64,000 nt of DNA, taken from Nocardioides scoriae. Lineage in GTDB: Bacteria > Actinomycetota > Actinomycetes > Propionibacteriales > Nocardioidaceae. The DNA is taken from contig NZ_LT629757.1 in NCBI RefSeq assembly GCF_900104965.1, forward strand, positions 1,550,001 through 1,614,000, read 5' to 3'. The notes below the pieces were generated by a model that did not search any database, was not told the origin of the DNA, and was given only the letters and a program-made list of their open reading frames with translations. A program made the position numbers and the translations under genes. Shown here piece after piece: positions 1-9,290 of the stretch (position 1 is the first letter of the stretch; every line of letters begins with the position of its first letter).

Positions 1-1234
1 GCGGACCCACCCCGTCGAGCGCCCCCACCGCCCGCGGACGCTCGGCGATGGTCGGCGTCAGCAGCACGTCGAACCCGTCCTGGTCGAACAACCGGTCGGC
101 CCGCTCGGCCAGCCGCTCGCCGGCCCGCACGGCCCACCGCACCACGCCCGGACGCACCCAGCCCCCGAGCCGGTAGGCCTGGCGGGTGCGCCGCTCCAAC
201 CGCTCCGGGTGCTCGACCTCGTCGGCCTCGGCCCGCATGCCGGCGAAGAACTGCGGGACGAACGCCAGGGTCGCGTCCGGCCACCGCGGCGAGAACCGGC
301 GTACGTCGTGCCCGAGGTCGGTGAGCAGCGCGGCGGTCTCCTCCAGGGCGCGGACGTGCGCGGGGTCGACCCGGGCGAAGGGGGTCTGCGGCTTCTCGCT
401 CCACCCGATGCGGAGCCGTCGGGGCGTCGAGGCAGCCGCCTCGACGAAGCTGCGCGCGGGGTCCGGGGCCGTGAACAGGTCGCCCGGCTCGTTGCCCCGG
501 AGCACGTCGTAGACCAGCGCGGCGTCGGCCACCGTGCGCGTCAGCGGGCCGACCGTGCCCAGCGCCCACCACAGGTGGGGGTGCGGGGCCGTGGTCACCC
601 GACCGCGCTGCGGCTTGAGGCCGTAGAGCCCGCAGCAGGCCGACGGGATCCGGATGGAGCCGCCGCCGTCGCCGCCGATGGCCACCGGGACCATGCCGGC
701 CGCGACGGCCACCGCCGTGCCGCCGCTGGACCCGCCCGGGGTGCGGCCCGGGTCCCACGGGTTGCGGGTGAGGCCGCCGGCCTCGCTCTCGGTGAAGGGC
801 CACTGGCCGAACTCCGGCATCCGGGTCTTGCCCACGACCACGGCGCCGGCGGCCCGCAGCCGGCGCACGACCTCGCCGTCGGCGCGCACCGGCGTGCTGT
901 TGCCGCGCCCGCCGAAGGTGGTGACGCAGCCCGCGACGTCGAGCTCCTCCTTGACCGCCACGGGGACGCCGTGGAGCGGTCCGCACGGCTCGCCGCGATC
1001 CCGGGCCGCGTCGCGCTCGGCGGCCTCCGCGCGAGCCGCGTCGGCCAGCACCACCGAGAACGCGTCGAGCGCCGGGTCGCGCTCCGCGATCCGGGCCAGG
1101 CTGGCCTCGACCAGCTGCCGGGCGGTCACCTCGCCAGCGGTCGTCCGTCGGACCAGCTCGGTGGCGCTCAGGTCCACCAGGTCGGCGTCGGTCGGGTCCG
1201 GGGAGAGGGCGCCCGGGGAGTCGGTGTCGGTCAC
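1..1234 (-). CDS. Amidase-signature family amidase (C-terminus beyond window)
   Basis: Hydrolyses an amide bond; the substrate cannot be told from sequence. The reverse-strand frame opens with GTG at 1234 and stays open to the left edge, so about 411 residues are visible and the C-terminus is missing. The amidase-signature Ser-cisSer-Lys triad is present: Lys in VAVKEE, the cis-Ser in GGSIRIP and the nucleophile region PGGSSGG. The N-terminus ([14 protein letters not shown]) is hydrophilic without a signal peptide, so the enzyme is probably cytoplasmic. It lies 9 bp downstream of the glutamate dehydrogenase stop on the same strand and could be co-transcribed with it. The typical length of 450-500 residues suggests that only a short stretch is lost. 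It could be an indoleacetamide or general aliphatic amidase; it is unlikely to be GatA because no gatB/gatC is adjacent. Confidence 0.9.
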   Translation of the reverse strand, partial: MTDTDSPGALSPDPTDADLVDLSATELVRRTTAGEVTARQLVEASLARIAERDPALDAFSVVLADAARAEAAERDAARDRGEPCGPLHGVPVAVKEELDVAGCVTTFGGRGNSTPVRADGEVVRRLRAAGAVVVGKTRMPEFGQWPFTESEAGGLTRNPWDPGRTPGGSSGGTAVAVAAGMVPVAIGGDGGGSIRIPSACCGLYGLKPQRGRVTTAPHPHLWWALGTVGPLTRTVADAALVYDVLRGNEPGDLFTAPDPARSFVEAAASTPRRLRIGWSEKPQTPFARVDPAHVRALEETAALLTDLGHDVRRFSPRWPDATLAFVPQFFAGMRAEADEVEHPERLERRTRQAYRLGGWVRPGVVRWAVRAGERLAERADRLFDQDGFDVLLTPTIAERPRAVGALDGVGP

Positions 1235-1243
1235 CGCCGCAAT

Positions 1244-4200
1244 CTAGAGCAGCCCCCGCACCACCCGCAGGGCGACCGAGAGCCGGGCGAGGTCCGGCTC
1301 GTCGTCGGCGGTGATGGTGCGCAGGCTGGCGACGGCCTGCTCGACGTCGCGCCCCGACGGCGGCGTCCCCCGCAGCTCGGCGGCGGTCAGCTGGGCGTGC
1401 ACGGCCTGCAGGTCGTCGCGCAGCGCCGCCCGCGCCATCGACTGCCACCGGTCCTGCCGCGGCAGGCCCAGGACCTGCGTCACCAGCCACGGCAGCCCGA
1501 GCCGCTCCCCCACCTCGAAGTGGGTGCGGGCGACCTCGACGGGCTCGCGCTCCTCGCGGCGGGCGGTCTCCACGATCCCCAGCAGCACGTACGCCGCGGG
1601 GCAGGCCGCCACGCGCACGGCCAGCGGCTCCGGCACGCCGGCCGCCAGCAGCTCGTCGCGCCGGGTCTCGAACGCCTCGCGCTCGAGGCCCACCAGCAGG
1701 TCGGGCAGCACCTCCATCACCTGCTCGACCACCACCTCGTAGCGGTCGACCAGCGCCTCGGTCTCCTCCTCGATGCGCCGGCCCTCCAGCAGCCAGCGGC
1801 TGGCCCGCTCGACCAGGGTGCGGACCTCGAGCCGCATCCGCGTCTGCACCGCGGCGTCCACGTCGTGGTCGACGGCCGCGATGCCGGCCCGGAGCCGCTC
1901 GGCGCCGAAGATCTCGCGCGCCACCAGGTTGGCCCTGGCCAGCTCGGCGGCACCGGCGCCGGTCTCGCCGCGGAGCCGGTGGACGTAGGTGATGCCGGCG
2001 TTGTTGACCAGCTGGTTGACGACCTGGGTGACCACGATCTCCCGGCGCAGCTGGTGGTGCTCCATGGATCCGCGGTAGCCCTGGCGCATGCCGGCCGGGA
2101 AGTAGCCGAACAGCTCCAAGCGCAGGAACGGGTCGTCGGGCAGGTCGCTGTCGAGCAGCTCCTCGGCCAGCACGATCTTGGTCCACGACAGCAGCACGGC
2201 CAGCTCGGGCGCGCTCAGGCCCTCACCCCGCTCACGCATCCGCGCCACCTGCCGACGGGTGGGCAGGCCCTCCAGCTCGCGGTCGAGGACACCGGCGCCC
2301 TCGAGGGTGCGCACCCAGTCCTCGTGCACGTGGAGCAGCGCGGGGGCCTGGGCCAGGGCGTTGGCCAGGGCGAGGTTCTGGTCCTCGTTGTCGGCCAGCA
2401 CCAGCTCGGCCACCTGGTCGGTCATCGAGGCCAGCAGGGTGCTGCGCTGCTTGCCGGTCAGGTCGCCCTCGGCGACCACCCGGTCGAGCAGGATCTTGAT
2501 GTTGACCTCGTGGTCGGAGGTGTCGACCCCGGCCGAGTTGTCGATGAAGTCGGTGTTGATGCGACCCCCCGCGGAGCCCGGGCCACCGTCGCGGGCGTAC
2601 TCGATGCGGCCCAGCTGGGTCAGGCCGAGGTTGCCGCCCTCCCCGACGCAGCGCACCCGCAGCTCGTGGCCGTCGACGCGGATGGCGTCGTTGGCCTTGT
2701 CGCCGGCCTGGGCGTGGGTCTCGCCACGGGACTTCACGTAGGTGCCGATGCCGCCGTTCCACAGCAGGTCGACCGGGGCCAGCAGGATCGCCCGCATCAG
2801 CTCGGCGGGGGTCATGCGGGCGGTGCCCTCGGGCAGGCCGAGCGCCTCGCGCACGGCGGCGCCGACGGGGATCGACTTGGCCGAGCGCGACCAGACCCCG
2901 CCGCCCGGGGAGATCAGCGAGGTGTCGTAGTCGCGCCACGACGAGCGCGGCAGGTCGAACAGCCGCCGCCGCTCGGCGTACGACGTCGCCGCGTCGGGGT
3001 CGGGGTCGACGAAGATGTCGCGGTGGTCGAAGGCGGCCACCAGCCGGATGTGCTCCGAGCAGAGCATGCCGTTGCCGAACACGTCGCCCGACATGTCGCC
3101 GACGCCCACCGCGGTGACGTCCTCGGCCTGGCAGTCGACGCCCATCTCCCGGAAGTGGCGCCGCACCGAGACCCAGGCGCCCCGGGCGGTGATGCCCATC
3201 GCCTTGTGGTCGTAGCCCACCGAGCCGCCCGAGGCGAAGGCGTCGCCCAGCCAGAAGCCGTACTGCTGCGAGACGCCGTTGGCGATGTCGCTGAAGGTCG
3301 CGGTGCCCTTGTCGGCGGCGACCACGAGGTAGGTGTCGTCGTGGTCGTGGCGCACCACCCGCTCCGGCGGCACCACCTGGCGTCCGGCCGGCGTCTCGAC
3401 CAGGTTGTCGGTCACGTCGAGCAGGCCCGAGATGAAGGTGGTGTACGCCGCGACGCCCTCGGCCAGCCACGCGTCGCGGTCCGAGGGGTCGGGCAGCTGC
3501 TTGGCGAAGAACCCGCCCTTCGCGCCGACCGGGACGATGACGGTGTTCTTGACCATCTGGGCCTTGACCAGGCCGAGGATCTCGGTGCGGAAGTCGTCGC
3601 GGCGGTCCGACCAGCGCAGCCCGCCGCGCGCGACCGAGCCGAAGCGCAGGTGCACCCCCTCGACGCGGGGCGAGTAGACGAAGATCTCGAACCGCGGCCG
3701 GGGCTGGGGCAGGTCGGGGACCTGGGACGGGTCGAGCTTGAGCGAGAGCCGGTCCAGGGGCCGGCCGTCGGTTCCGGTGACGAAGTAGCTGGTGCGCAGC
3801 GTCGCCTTGACCATCGTCAGGTAGGACCGCAGGATCCGGTCCTGGTCGAGGCTGGTGACCTCGTCGAGCCCCCGCAGCACCCGCTCCTCGAGCTCGGCGC
3901 ACTGCGCCTGGCGGGCCTCGCTGTCAGCGGCGATGTGGTGCCGGGTGCCGGGGTCGAAGCGGGCCTCGAACAGCTGCACCAGGGTGCGGGTGAGCTCGAC
4001 GTTGCCGAGCAGCGCGCCCTCGATGTAGTCCTGCGCGAACGGCGTGCCGCCCTGGCGCAGGTGCTTGGCGTAGGCGCGCAGCAGCATCGCCTGGCGCCAG
4101 GTCAGCCCGGCGGCCAGCACCAGCGCGTTGAACCCGTCGCTCTCGTTGAGGCCGTCCCACACCGCCAGCACCGTGTCCTGGAAGCGCTCGCGCGAGTCGT

Positions 4201-6067
4201 CGGGCAGCGGGCGCGGGTAGCGCAGCCCGAAGTCGTAGATGTGCGAGGCCCGGGGCAGGCCGACGAGCTCGTAGGGCCGCTCGTCGACGACCTCGACCCC
4301 CATCGTCGACAGCACGGGCAGCACGTGCGAGAGCGAGAGCGGCGGCCCGATCCGGTAGACCTTCAGGCGTGCCTCGCCGGGGGCGGCGGTGACGTCCTCG
4401 TAGAGCGAGAGCGCGATCCCCTCCTCGCCGGTGATGGCCTCCAGGCGGCCCAGGTCGACCGCGCCGCTGGCGGGCGGGTAGTCCTCCTTGTAGGCCTCGG
4501 GGAAGCTCGAGGCGTAGGTGCGGACGTGGCGGCTGCCCTGCTCCTCGCCGTACGCCGAGACGACCGCGCTGGTGAAGTCGTCGCGCCAGGACCGGGCCGC
4601 CTCGGCGCAGCGGCGCTCCAGGTCGGGCACGTCGGGCTCGGCCACCAGCTCGCCGGGGGCCGGGCGCACCACGAAGTGCAGCCGGGCCGAGAAGGACTCC
4701 CCGACGTGGGCGGTGTACTCCACGCTGTCGCCGCCCAGCTGGCGGCGCAGGATGGCCGCGATCCGCTCGCGGACCGAGGTGTTGTAGCGGTCGCGCGGCA
4801 GGTAGACCAGGCACGACAGGAACCGGCCGTAGCGGTCGCGCCGCACGAACAGCTTGAGCTGGCGGCGCTCGCGGGTGTGCACCACCTGGGAGGCGATCGG
4901 CACCAGCTCCTCCACCGAGGTCTGGAACAGCTCGTCGCGCGGGTAGGTCTCCAGGACGTCCATGAGCGCCTTGCCGGCGTGGCTCATCGGGTCCAGGGCG
5001 AGGGCCTCGATGACGGCGGCGGCCTTCTCGCGCAGCACCGGGATGCGGCGCACCGACTCGGTGTAGGCGGCCGAGGAGAACAGGCCGAGGAAGCGGCGCT
5101 CGCCGCAGACCTGACCGTCGGCGTCGAACTTCTTGACGCCGACGTAGTCGAGGAAGACCGGTCGGTGCACGGTCGCGCGCGAGTTGGCCTTGGCCAGCAC
5201 CAGCAGCTGGGGGTCGCGGGCGTGGGCGGCCACCTGCTCCGGGAGCGGTCGCGGTGCTCCGGGGTCGGCCCGCAGGATCCCGAAGCCGGTGCCGGGCACG
5301 GCCACCAGGGTGTCGCCCCCGGCGTGCTCCTCCAGGGCGTACTCGCGGTAGCCGAGGAAGGTGAAGTGGTCCTCGGCCAGCCAGCGCAGCAGCGAGGCGC
5401 CCTGCTCGATCTCCTCGGCCGGCAGCGGCGGCGGGTGCTCCTCCAGCTCGGTCACCACCGCCCCGACCTGGGCGTGCATCCGGGTCCAGTCCTCGACGGC
5501 GTCGCGGACGTCGAGCAGCACCTTCTGCAGCCGCTCGGTGATGGCCGGCAGCTCCTCGTCGGGCACCCGGTCGATCTCGAGGTGCATCCACGACTCGCGG
5601 GCGACGTCGTGCTCCTCGGTCCGGCTGTGCTCGTCGAGCACGCCGTGGAGCCGGCCGGCCAGGTCGCGGCGCACCACCAGCTGCGGGTGGACCACCAGGT
5701 GCAGATCGTGCTGCTCCTGGGTCAGCACCATCGAGACCGAGTCGACGAGGAACGGCATGTCGTCGGTGACCACCTCCACGACCGTGTGGCCGCCGGCGGA
5801 CCAGCCGTTGACCGAGGCGCTGGGCGTGAAGACCTTGACCGCGGCGGTGCCCTGCGGCCGGTCCTGGGCGAGCCGCAGCTGCGCCACGACGGCGCCGAAG
5901 AGGTCCTGGGGCTCGCGCTCGAGCAGGTCCTCGGGGGCGACGTGGCGGTAGAACAGCTGCAGCAGCGTGTCCAGGTCGACACCCTCCGCGAGGGCCGGGG
6001 GCTTGTCCCGCGCCAGGTCGCAGACCGTGGACAGGAGCTCGGACTTGCTTGCTTCCAACGCCGTCAC
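1244..6067 (-). CDS. gdh: NAD-specific glutamate dehydrogenase, giant (GDH-180) type
   Basis: Oxidatively deaminates glutamate to 2-oxoglutarate and ammonia with NAD+. At 1607 residues it has the length expected of the large (about 180 kDa) actinobacterial and proteobacterial class, which carries long regulatory N-terminal regions around a central catalytic core. The catalytic domain is recognisable in the segment containing [20 protein letters not shown] and later [10 protein letters not shown] and [10 protein letters not shown], typical of the Bac_GDH family. The start is GTG at 6067. PruA, whose product is glutamate, lies about 1.2 kb away, so the region suggests proline-to-glutamate-to-2-oxoglutarate catabolism; this is inference from proximity. 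The gene is divergent from the DUF2505-like pair, and an inverted repeat sits just upstream of its start. Confidence 0.95.
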   Translation of the reverse strand: MTALEASKSELLSTVCDLARDKPPALAEGVDLDTLLQLFYRHVAPEDLLEREPQDLFGAVVAQLRLAQDRPQGTAAVKVFTPSASVNGWSAGGHTVVEVVTDDMPFLVDSVSMVLTQEQHDLHLVVHPQLVVRRDLAGRLHGVLDEHSRTEEHDVARESWMHLEIDRVPDEELPAITERLQKVLLDVRDAVEDWTRMHAQVGAVVTELEEHPPPLPAEEIEQGASLLRWLAEDHFTFLGYREYALEEHAGGDTLVAVPGTGFGILRADPGAPRPLPEQVAAHARDPQLLVLAKANSRATVHRPVFLDYVGVKKFDADGQVCGERRFLGLFSSAAYTESVRRIPVLREKAAAVIEALALDPMSHAGKALMDVLETYPRDELFQTSVEELVPIASQVVHTRERRQLKLFVRRDRYGRFLSCLVYLPRDRYNTSVRERIAAILRRQLGGDSVEYTAHVGESFSARLHFVVRPAPGELVAEPDVPDLERRCAEAARSWRDDFTSAVVSAYGEEQGSRHVRTYASSFPEAYKEDYPPASGAVDLGRLEAITGEEGIALSLYEDVTAAPGEARLKVYRIGPPLSLSHVLPVLSTMGVEVVDERPYELVGLPRASHIYDFGLRYPRPLPDDSRERFQDTVLAVWDGLNESDGFNALVLAAGLTWRQAMLLRAYAKHLRQGGTPFAQDYIEGALLGNVELTRTLVQLFEARFDPGTRHHIAADSEARQAQCAELEERVLRGLDEVTSLDQDRILRSYLTMVKATLRTSYFVTGTDGRPLDRLSLKLDPSQVPDLPQPRPRFEIFVYSPRVEGVHLRFGSVARGGLRWSDRRDDFRTEILGLVKAQMVKNTVIVPVGAKGGFFAKQLPDPSDRDAWLAEGVAAYTTFISGLLDVTDNLVETPAGRQVVPPERVVRHDHDDTYLVVAADKGTATFSDIANGVSQQYGFWLGDAFASGGSVGYDHKAMGITARGAWVSVRRHFREMGVDCQAEDVTAVGVGDMSGDVFGNGMLCSEHIRLVAAFDHRDIFVDPDPDAATSYAERRRLFDLPRSSWRDYDTSLISPGGGVWSRSAKSIPVGAAVREALGLPEGTARMTPAELMRAILLAPVDLLWNGGIGTYVKSRGETHAQAGDKANDAIRVDGHELRVRCVGEGGNLGLTQLGRIEYARDGGPGSAGGRINTDFIDNSAGVDTSDHEVNIKILLDRVVAEGDLTGKQRSTLLASMTDQVAELVLADNEDQNLALANALAQAPALLHVHEDWVRTLEGAGVLDRELEGLPTRRQVARMRERGEGLSAPELAVLLSWTKIVLAEELLDSDLPDDPFLRLELFGYFPAGMRQGYRGSMEHHQLRREIVVTQVVNQLVNNAGITYVHRLRGETGAGAAELARANLVAREIFGAERLRAGIAAVDHDVDAAVQTRMRLEVRTLVERASRWLLEGRRIEEETEALVDRYEVVVEQVMEVLPDLLVGLEREAFETRRDELLAAGVPEPLAVRVAACPAAYVLLGIVETARREEREPVEVARTHFEVGERLGLPWLVTQVLGLPRQDRWQSMARAALRDDLQAVHAQLTAAELRGTPPSGRDVEQAVASLRTITADDEPDLARLSVALRVVRGLL

Positions 6068-6083
6068 CCTCCGAGGTTAGGAC

Positions 6084-6103
6084 GTGGTGACCTGCGTCAC
6101 CAC
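6084..6103. promoter_or_regulatory. Inverted repeat GTGGTGAC-N4-GTCACCAC in divergent promoter region
   Basis: A perfect 8-bp inverted repeat with a 4-bp spacer (CTGC) lies in the 67-bp gap between the divergent gdh and DUF2505-like genes. Its position 17 bp upstream of the gdh start suits an operator. It could instead form a hairpin in a leader transcript. No regulator is identified. Confidence 0.4.
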
Positions 6104-6134
6104 GGCCGGGCCGCCGGACGCCATCCCGGGTGCC

Positions 6135-6632
6135 ATGATTCGCGGGGTGCAGCTCGCCCACACCATCACCTACGCCGAGGCCACGCCCGCGCAGGTCCAC
6201 GCCATGCTCGCCGACCCGGAGTTCCGACGGCGCTCCTCCCGCGCCCAGGGGGTGCTGACCGCCGACGTCTCGGTCCTGCCCAACGGGGAGGGCATGTCCG
6301 TGCGCGTCGACGAGCTGCAGCCCGCGCGCGGCGTGCCGGAGGCGGCCCGCCGCTTCGTCGGCGAGACGGTCCGGCTGGTCCGCCTGGAGGAGTGGTCCGA
6401 CGACACGGGCGGCACCGTGGTGGACGCCCCCGGCAAGCCGGTCTCGGTCACCGGGACGGTGCGCCTGGAGGCGGTCGGCACGGGTACGACGCAGACGCTG
6501 GAGGTCGAGGTGGACGTCCGGGTCCCTCTCCTGGGCGGGCGCCTGGCATCCTTCGTCGGCGAGCTGGTCGCCGCCAGCATGGACACCGAGCAGCAGGTCG
6601 GCACGGCCTGGCTGAGAGGAGAGCGTGGATGA
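6135..6632 (+). CDS. DUF2505-like protein, first of tandem pair
   Basis: About 165 residues, of unknown function. It resembles the actinobacterial DUF2505 family, whose members have a START/polyketide-cyclase-like lipid-binding layout. The pattern ATPAQVHAMLADPEFRRR near the N-terminus is repeated almost word for word in the next gene, so the two are tandem paralogues. I chose ATG at 6135; GTG at 6147 is an alternative, and neither has a strong ribosome-binding site. The stop overlaps the next start as ATGA, which indicates translational coupling. There is no signal peptide or membrane segment. A lipid or hydrophobic-ligand role is only a family-level guess. Confidence 0.75.
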   Translation: MIRGVQLAHTITYAEATPAQVHAMLADPEFRRRSSRAQGVLTADVSVLPNGEGMSVRVDELQPARGVPEAARRFVGETVRLVRLEEWSDDTGGTVVDAPGKPVSVTGTVRLEAVGTGTTQTLEVEVDVRVPLLGGRLASFVGELVAASMDTEQQVGTAWLRGERG

Positions 6633-7111
6633 AGAAGGTCACCGAGGAGCTGCGCTACGACGGCGCGACCCTGGAGCAGGTGCACGAGATGCTGGCCGAC
6701 CCGGCCTTCCGGGAGCGGGTGTGCGACCACCAGCAGGTGCTGCGCCGCAGCGTCACCGTCGACCGCCAGGGCGAGCGGATGGCGGTGACCATCGACCAGG
6801 TGCAGCCGGCCAAGGGGATCCCCGGGTTCGCCCAGAAGTTCGTCGGCGACGAGATCAACATCGTGCAGACCGAGGACTGGCTCTCCCCCGTCAAGGGCGA
6901 CATCCACGTCTCGATCCCCGGCAAGCCCGGTGAGATGAAGGGCACCGCCCTGCTCACCGAGGACCCCCAGGGCGTCACCGAGACCGTCAACCTCGACGTC
7001 AAGGTCAACATCCCGCTCGTCGGCGGCAAGATCGAGGGCCTCATCGCCGACATGCTCGCCAAGGCGCTGCGCGCCGAGAACAAGGTGGGGCGCGACTACC
7101 TCGCGTCCTGA
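6629..7111 (+). CDS. DUF2505-like protein, second of tandem pair
   Basis: 160 residues, starting at ATG 6629 with the purine-rich GAGAGGAG about 6-8 bases upstream, and overlapping the previous stop by 4 bp. It has the same architecture as its neighbour: ATLEQVHEMLADPAFRER, then a QVQPAKGIPGFAQKFVG segment matching ELQPARGVPEAARRFVG in the first copy, and a C-terminal PLVGGKIEGLIADML helix. This supports a DUF2505-type fold. It ends inside the convergent small membrane gene, a 16-bp tail-to-tail overlap. Function is not known. Confidence 0.85.
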   Translation: MKKVTEELRYDGATLEQVHEMLADPAFRERVCDHQQVLRRSVTVDRQGERMAVTIDQVQPAKGIPGFAQKFVGDEINIVQTEDWLSPVKGDIHVSIPGKPGEMKGTALLTEDPQGVTETVNLDVKVNIPLVGGKIEGLIADMLAKALRAENKVGRDYLAS

Positions 7112-7278
7112 TCCACGTCGTCGGTCGGCTCGGCCGCGTCGCGCCTGCGGCTGAGCCAGACCGTCACGCCGAGCAGCACGAACGGTCCGAAGGCGAGCAC
7201 CAGCACCAGGCCCTGCTCCGCGGGGTGGAGCGGGCCCAGGTGCGCCGGGAGCACGAGCTGCGGGTCCAGGGCCCTCAC
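7096..7278 (-). CDS. Small single-pass membrane protein coupled to pruA
   Basis: A 60-residue frame opens with GTG at 7278, overlapping the pruA stop as GTGA, and ends at TAG 7096. It has a short N-terminal segment, one strongly hydrophobic stretch (LVLVLAFGPFVLLGVTVWL), a basic SRRRD stop-transfer and an acidic tail (EPTDDVDQDAR). The 4-bp coupling and the clear transmembrane plus positive-inside pattern argue for a real gene. No family is recognised. Its tail overlaps the convergent DUF2505-like gene by 16 bp. Confidence 0.6.
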   Translation of the reverse strand: MRALDPQLVLPAHLGPLHPAEQGLVLVLAFGPFVLLGVTVWLSRRRDAAEPTDDVDQDAR

Positions 7279-8903
7279 CCCATGTGGGGGTAGCGGTGGT
7301 CCTTCGGCGGGTCGAAGGTCTCCTTGATCGACCGGGGCGAGGTCCAGCGCATCAGGTTCGCCGGGGCGCCGGCCTTGTCGTTGGTGCCCGACGCGCGGGC
7401 GCCGCCGAACGGCTGCTGCCCCACGACCGCACCCGTCGGCTTGTCGTTGACGTAGAAGTTGCCCGCGGCGAAGCGCAGCCGCTCGCTGGCCCACGCGACC
7501 GCCTGCCGGTCCTGGCTGATGACCGCGCCGGTGAGGGCGTACGGCGCCACGGACTCCATCTGGTCGACCACGGTCTCGAACCGGTCGTCGTCGTAGACGT
7601 GGACGGCGAGGATCGGGCCGAAGTACTCCTCGGAGAACATCGCGTCGTCGGGGTCGGAGGCCTCCACCAGCGTCGGCCGCACGAAGTACCCGACCGAGTC
7701 GTCGGTCTGGCCCCCCGCGAGGACCTCGAGCTTGCTGGAGCGCTTCGCCCGGGCGATCGCCCGGTCGTGCTTGGCGAAGGCGCGGTCGTCGATGACGGCC
7801 CCCATGAAGTGCGACAGGTCGGTGACGTCGCCCATGGTGAGGTTCTCGGTGTCCGCGACCAGCTGGTCCTTGAGGCGGCCCCACACGCTGCGCGGCACGT
7901 AGGCCCGCGACGCGGCCGAGCACTTCTGGCCCTGGAACTCGAAGGCGCCCCGGATCATCGCCACCCGGAGCACGTCCACGTCGGCCGAGGGGTGGGCCAC
8001 GATGAAGTCCTTGCCGCCGGTCTCCCCCACGATCCGCGGGTAGGAGCGGTAGCCGGTGAGGTTCTGGCCGACCGTGCCCCACAGCGACTGGAACGTCGGG
8101 GTCGAGCCGGTGAAGTGGATGCCGGCGAGGTCGGGGTGGGCCAGCGCCACCTCGGAGACGGCGAGGCCGTCGCCGGGGAGCATGTTGATGACGCCCGGGG
8201 GCAGGCCGGCCTCCTCGAGCAGCTCCATGGTCAGGGACGCCGCGAGCTGCTGGGTCGGCGAGGGCTTCCAGACCACCGTGTTGCCCATCAGGGCCGGGGC
8301 GGTCGGCAGGTTGCCCGCGATGGCGGTGAAGTTGAACGGCGTGATGGCGTAGACGAAGCCCTCGAGCGGCCGGTGGTCGGTGCGGTTCCACACGCCGCGG
8401 CTGTTGGCCGGGGGCTGCTCCTCGAGGATCTGGCGGGCGTAGTGCACGTTGAAGCGCCAGAAGTCGATCAGCTCGCAGGCCGCGTCGATCTCGGCCTGCC
8501 AGGCCGTCTTGGACTGGCCCAGCATGGTCGCCGCGTTGAGGGTCGCGCGCCAGGGACCCGCCAGCAGGTCGGCGGCCTTGAGCAGGATGGCGGCGCGGTC
8601 GTCGAAGGACATCGCGCGCCAGGCCGGGGCCGCGTCGGCGGCGGCCTGCACGGCCGCCCGGGCGTCGGCGGCGGTGGAGTTCTTCAGCACGCCGAGCACC
8701 TTGGCGTGCGCGTGGGGCTGGACGACCTGGATCTCCTCGCCGCCACCCATCACCTTCTCGCCCGCGATGGTGGCGGGCAGGTCGCGCGGCGCGGCACCGA
8801 GGTGGGCCAGCGCCGCCTCCACGGAGGTGCGCTCGGGGCTGCCGGGCGCGTAGTCGAGCGTGGGCTCGTTGACCGGCTGCGGAGGCGAGGTGATGGCGTC
8901 CAT
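7275..8903 (-). CDS. pruA: L-glutamate gamma-semialdehyde dehydrogenase (P5C dehydrogenase)
   Basis: Second step of proline catabolism: it oxidises L-glutamate 5-semialdehyde (P5C) to glutamate with NAD+. At 542 residues it matches the monofunctional actinobacterial/eukaryotic-type enzyme, not the bifunctional PutA. Aldehyde dehydrogenase hallmarks are visible: HFTGSTPTFQSLW, the GETGGKDF region carrying the general-base Glu, the catalytic Cys in FQGQKCSAASRAY, and EEYFGPILAV. The start is ATG at 8903 with N-terminus MDAITSPPQPVNEP. No proline dehydrogenase gene is in the window. A small membrane protein is translationally coupled behind it. Glutamate made here could feed the glutamate dehydrogenase about 1 kb away. 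Confidence 0.95.
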   Translation of the reverse strand: MDAITSPPQPVNEPTLDYAPGSPERTSVEAALAHLGAAPRDLPATIAGEKVMGGGEEIQVVQPHAHAKVLGVLKNSTAADARAAVQAAADAAPAWRAMSFDDRAAILLKAADLLAGPWRATLNAATMLGQSKTAWQAEIDAACELIDFWRFNVHYARQILEEQPPANSRGVWNRTDHRPLEGFVYAITPFNFTAIAGNLPTAPALMGNTVVWKPSPTQQLAASLTMELLEEAGLPPGVINMLPGDGLAVSEVALAHPDLAGIHFTGSTPTFQSLWGTVGQNLTGYRSYPRIVGETGGKDFIVAHPSADVDVLRVAMIRGAFEFQGQKCSAASRAYVPRSVWGRLKDQLVADTENLTMGDVTDLSHFMGAVIDDRAFAKHDRAIARAKRSSKLEVLAGGQTDDSVGYFVRPTLVEASDPDDAMFSEEYFGPILAVHVYDDDRFETVVDQMESVAPYALTGAVISQDRQAVAWASERLRFAAGNFYVNDKPTGAVVGQQPFGGARASGTNDKAGAPANLMRWTSPRSIKETFDPPKDHRYPHMG

Positions 8904-8930
8904 GCGACGGATCGTCGCACGCGACGCCCC

Positions 8931-9290
8931 TCAGGCGTCCAGCAGGGCGAGCAGGTCGGGGATCTCCTGGGTGGCCCACCAGCCGAGCTCCGGCGGGTCG
9001 TCGTCGGCGGGGTCCACGTCGGCGTCGTCGGCGTGGACGGCCACCACCCGGCGCATCGGCACGGCGGCACGGGGGTCGCCGACCTCGGCGACGAGCACGA
9101 CCCGGCGCCCCGGGCGCCCCCCGAGCAGGCCGGCGGCGAGGTCCGCGGCGTCCTGGAGCGCGGCGTACTCCTCGTCCTCGGCGTCGCCCGTCGCCACCAC
9201 CCGGTCGGTCGAGGCCGGCACCTCGCCGGCGTCGTGGCACCGCCGCAGCAGCCGGGGGGTCAGCGCCAGGTAGACGCGCGCGGCGCTCAC
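8931..9290 (-). CDS. Conserved actinobacterial small protein (DUF6912-like)
   Basis: 119 residues; starts with GTG at 9290, overlapping the acyltransferase stop as GTGA, so the two are likely co-translated. The protein opens with VYLALTPRLLRRCHDAGEVP and contains an alanine-rich middle (AALQDAADLAAGLLGG), a RRVVLVAEV strand, and a C-terminal LGWWATQEIPDLLALLD. This resembles a small actinobacterial family I believe is catalogued as DUF6912; the assignment is from memory and tentative. Predicted cytoplasmic; function unknown. Confidence 0.7.
   Translation of the reverse strand: MSAARVYLALTPRLLRRCHDAGEVPASTDRVVATGDAEDEEYAALQDAADLAAGLLGGRPGRRVVLVAEVGDPRAAVPMRRVVAVHADDADVDPADDDPPELGWWATQEIPDLLALLDA

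Noticed and set aside
6448-7083. Minus-strand frames opposite the DUF2505-like genes
   Set aside because: They mirror the coding strand of two clear tandem paralogues and have no recognisable motifs.
209-7111. A 2300-codon open frame on the plus strand
   Set aside because: It runs antisense through the glutamate dehydrogenase and its composition (rich in Gly, Val, Arg, His, Gln) is that of a shadow frame in GC-rich DNA; only the final 160 codons, the second DUF2505-like gene, are real.
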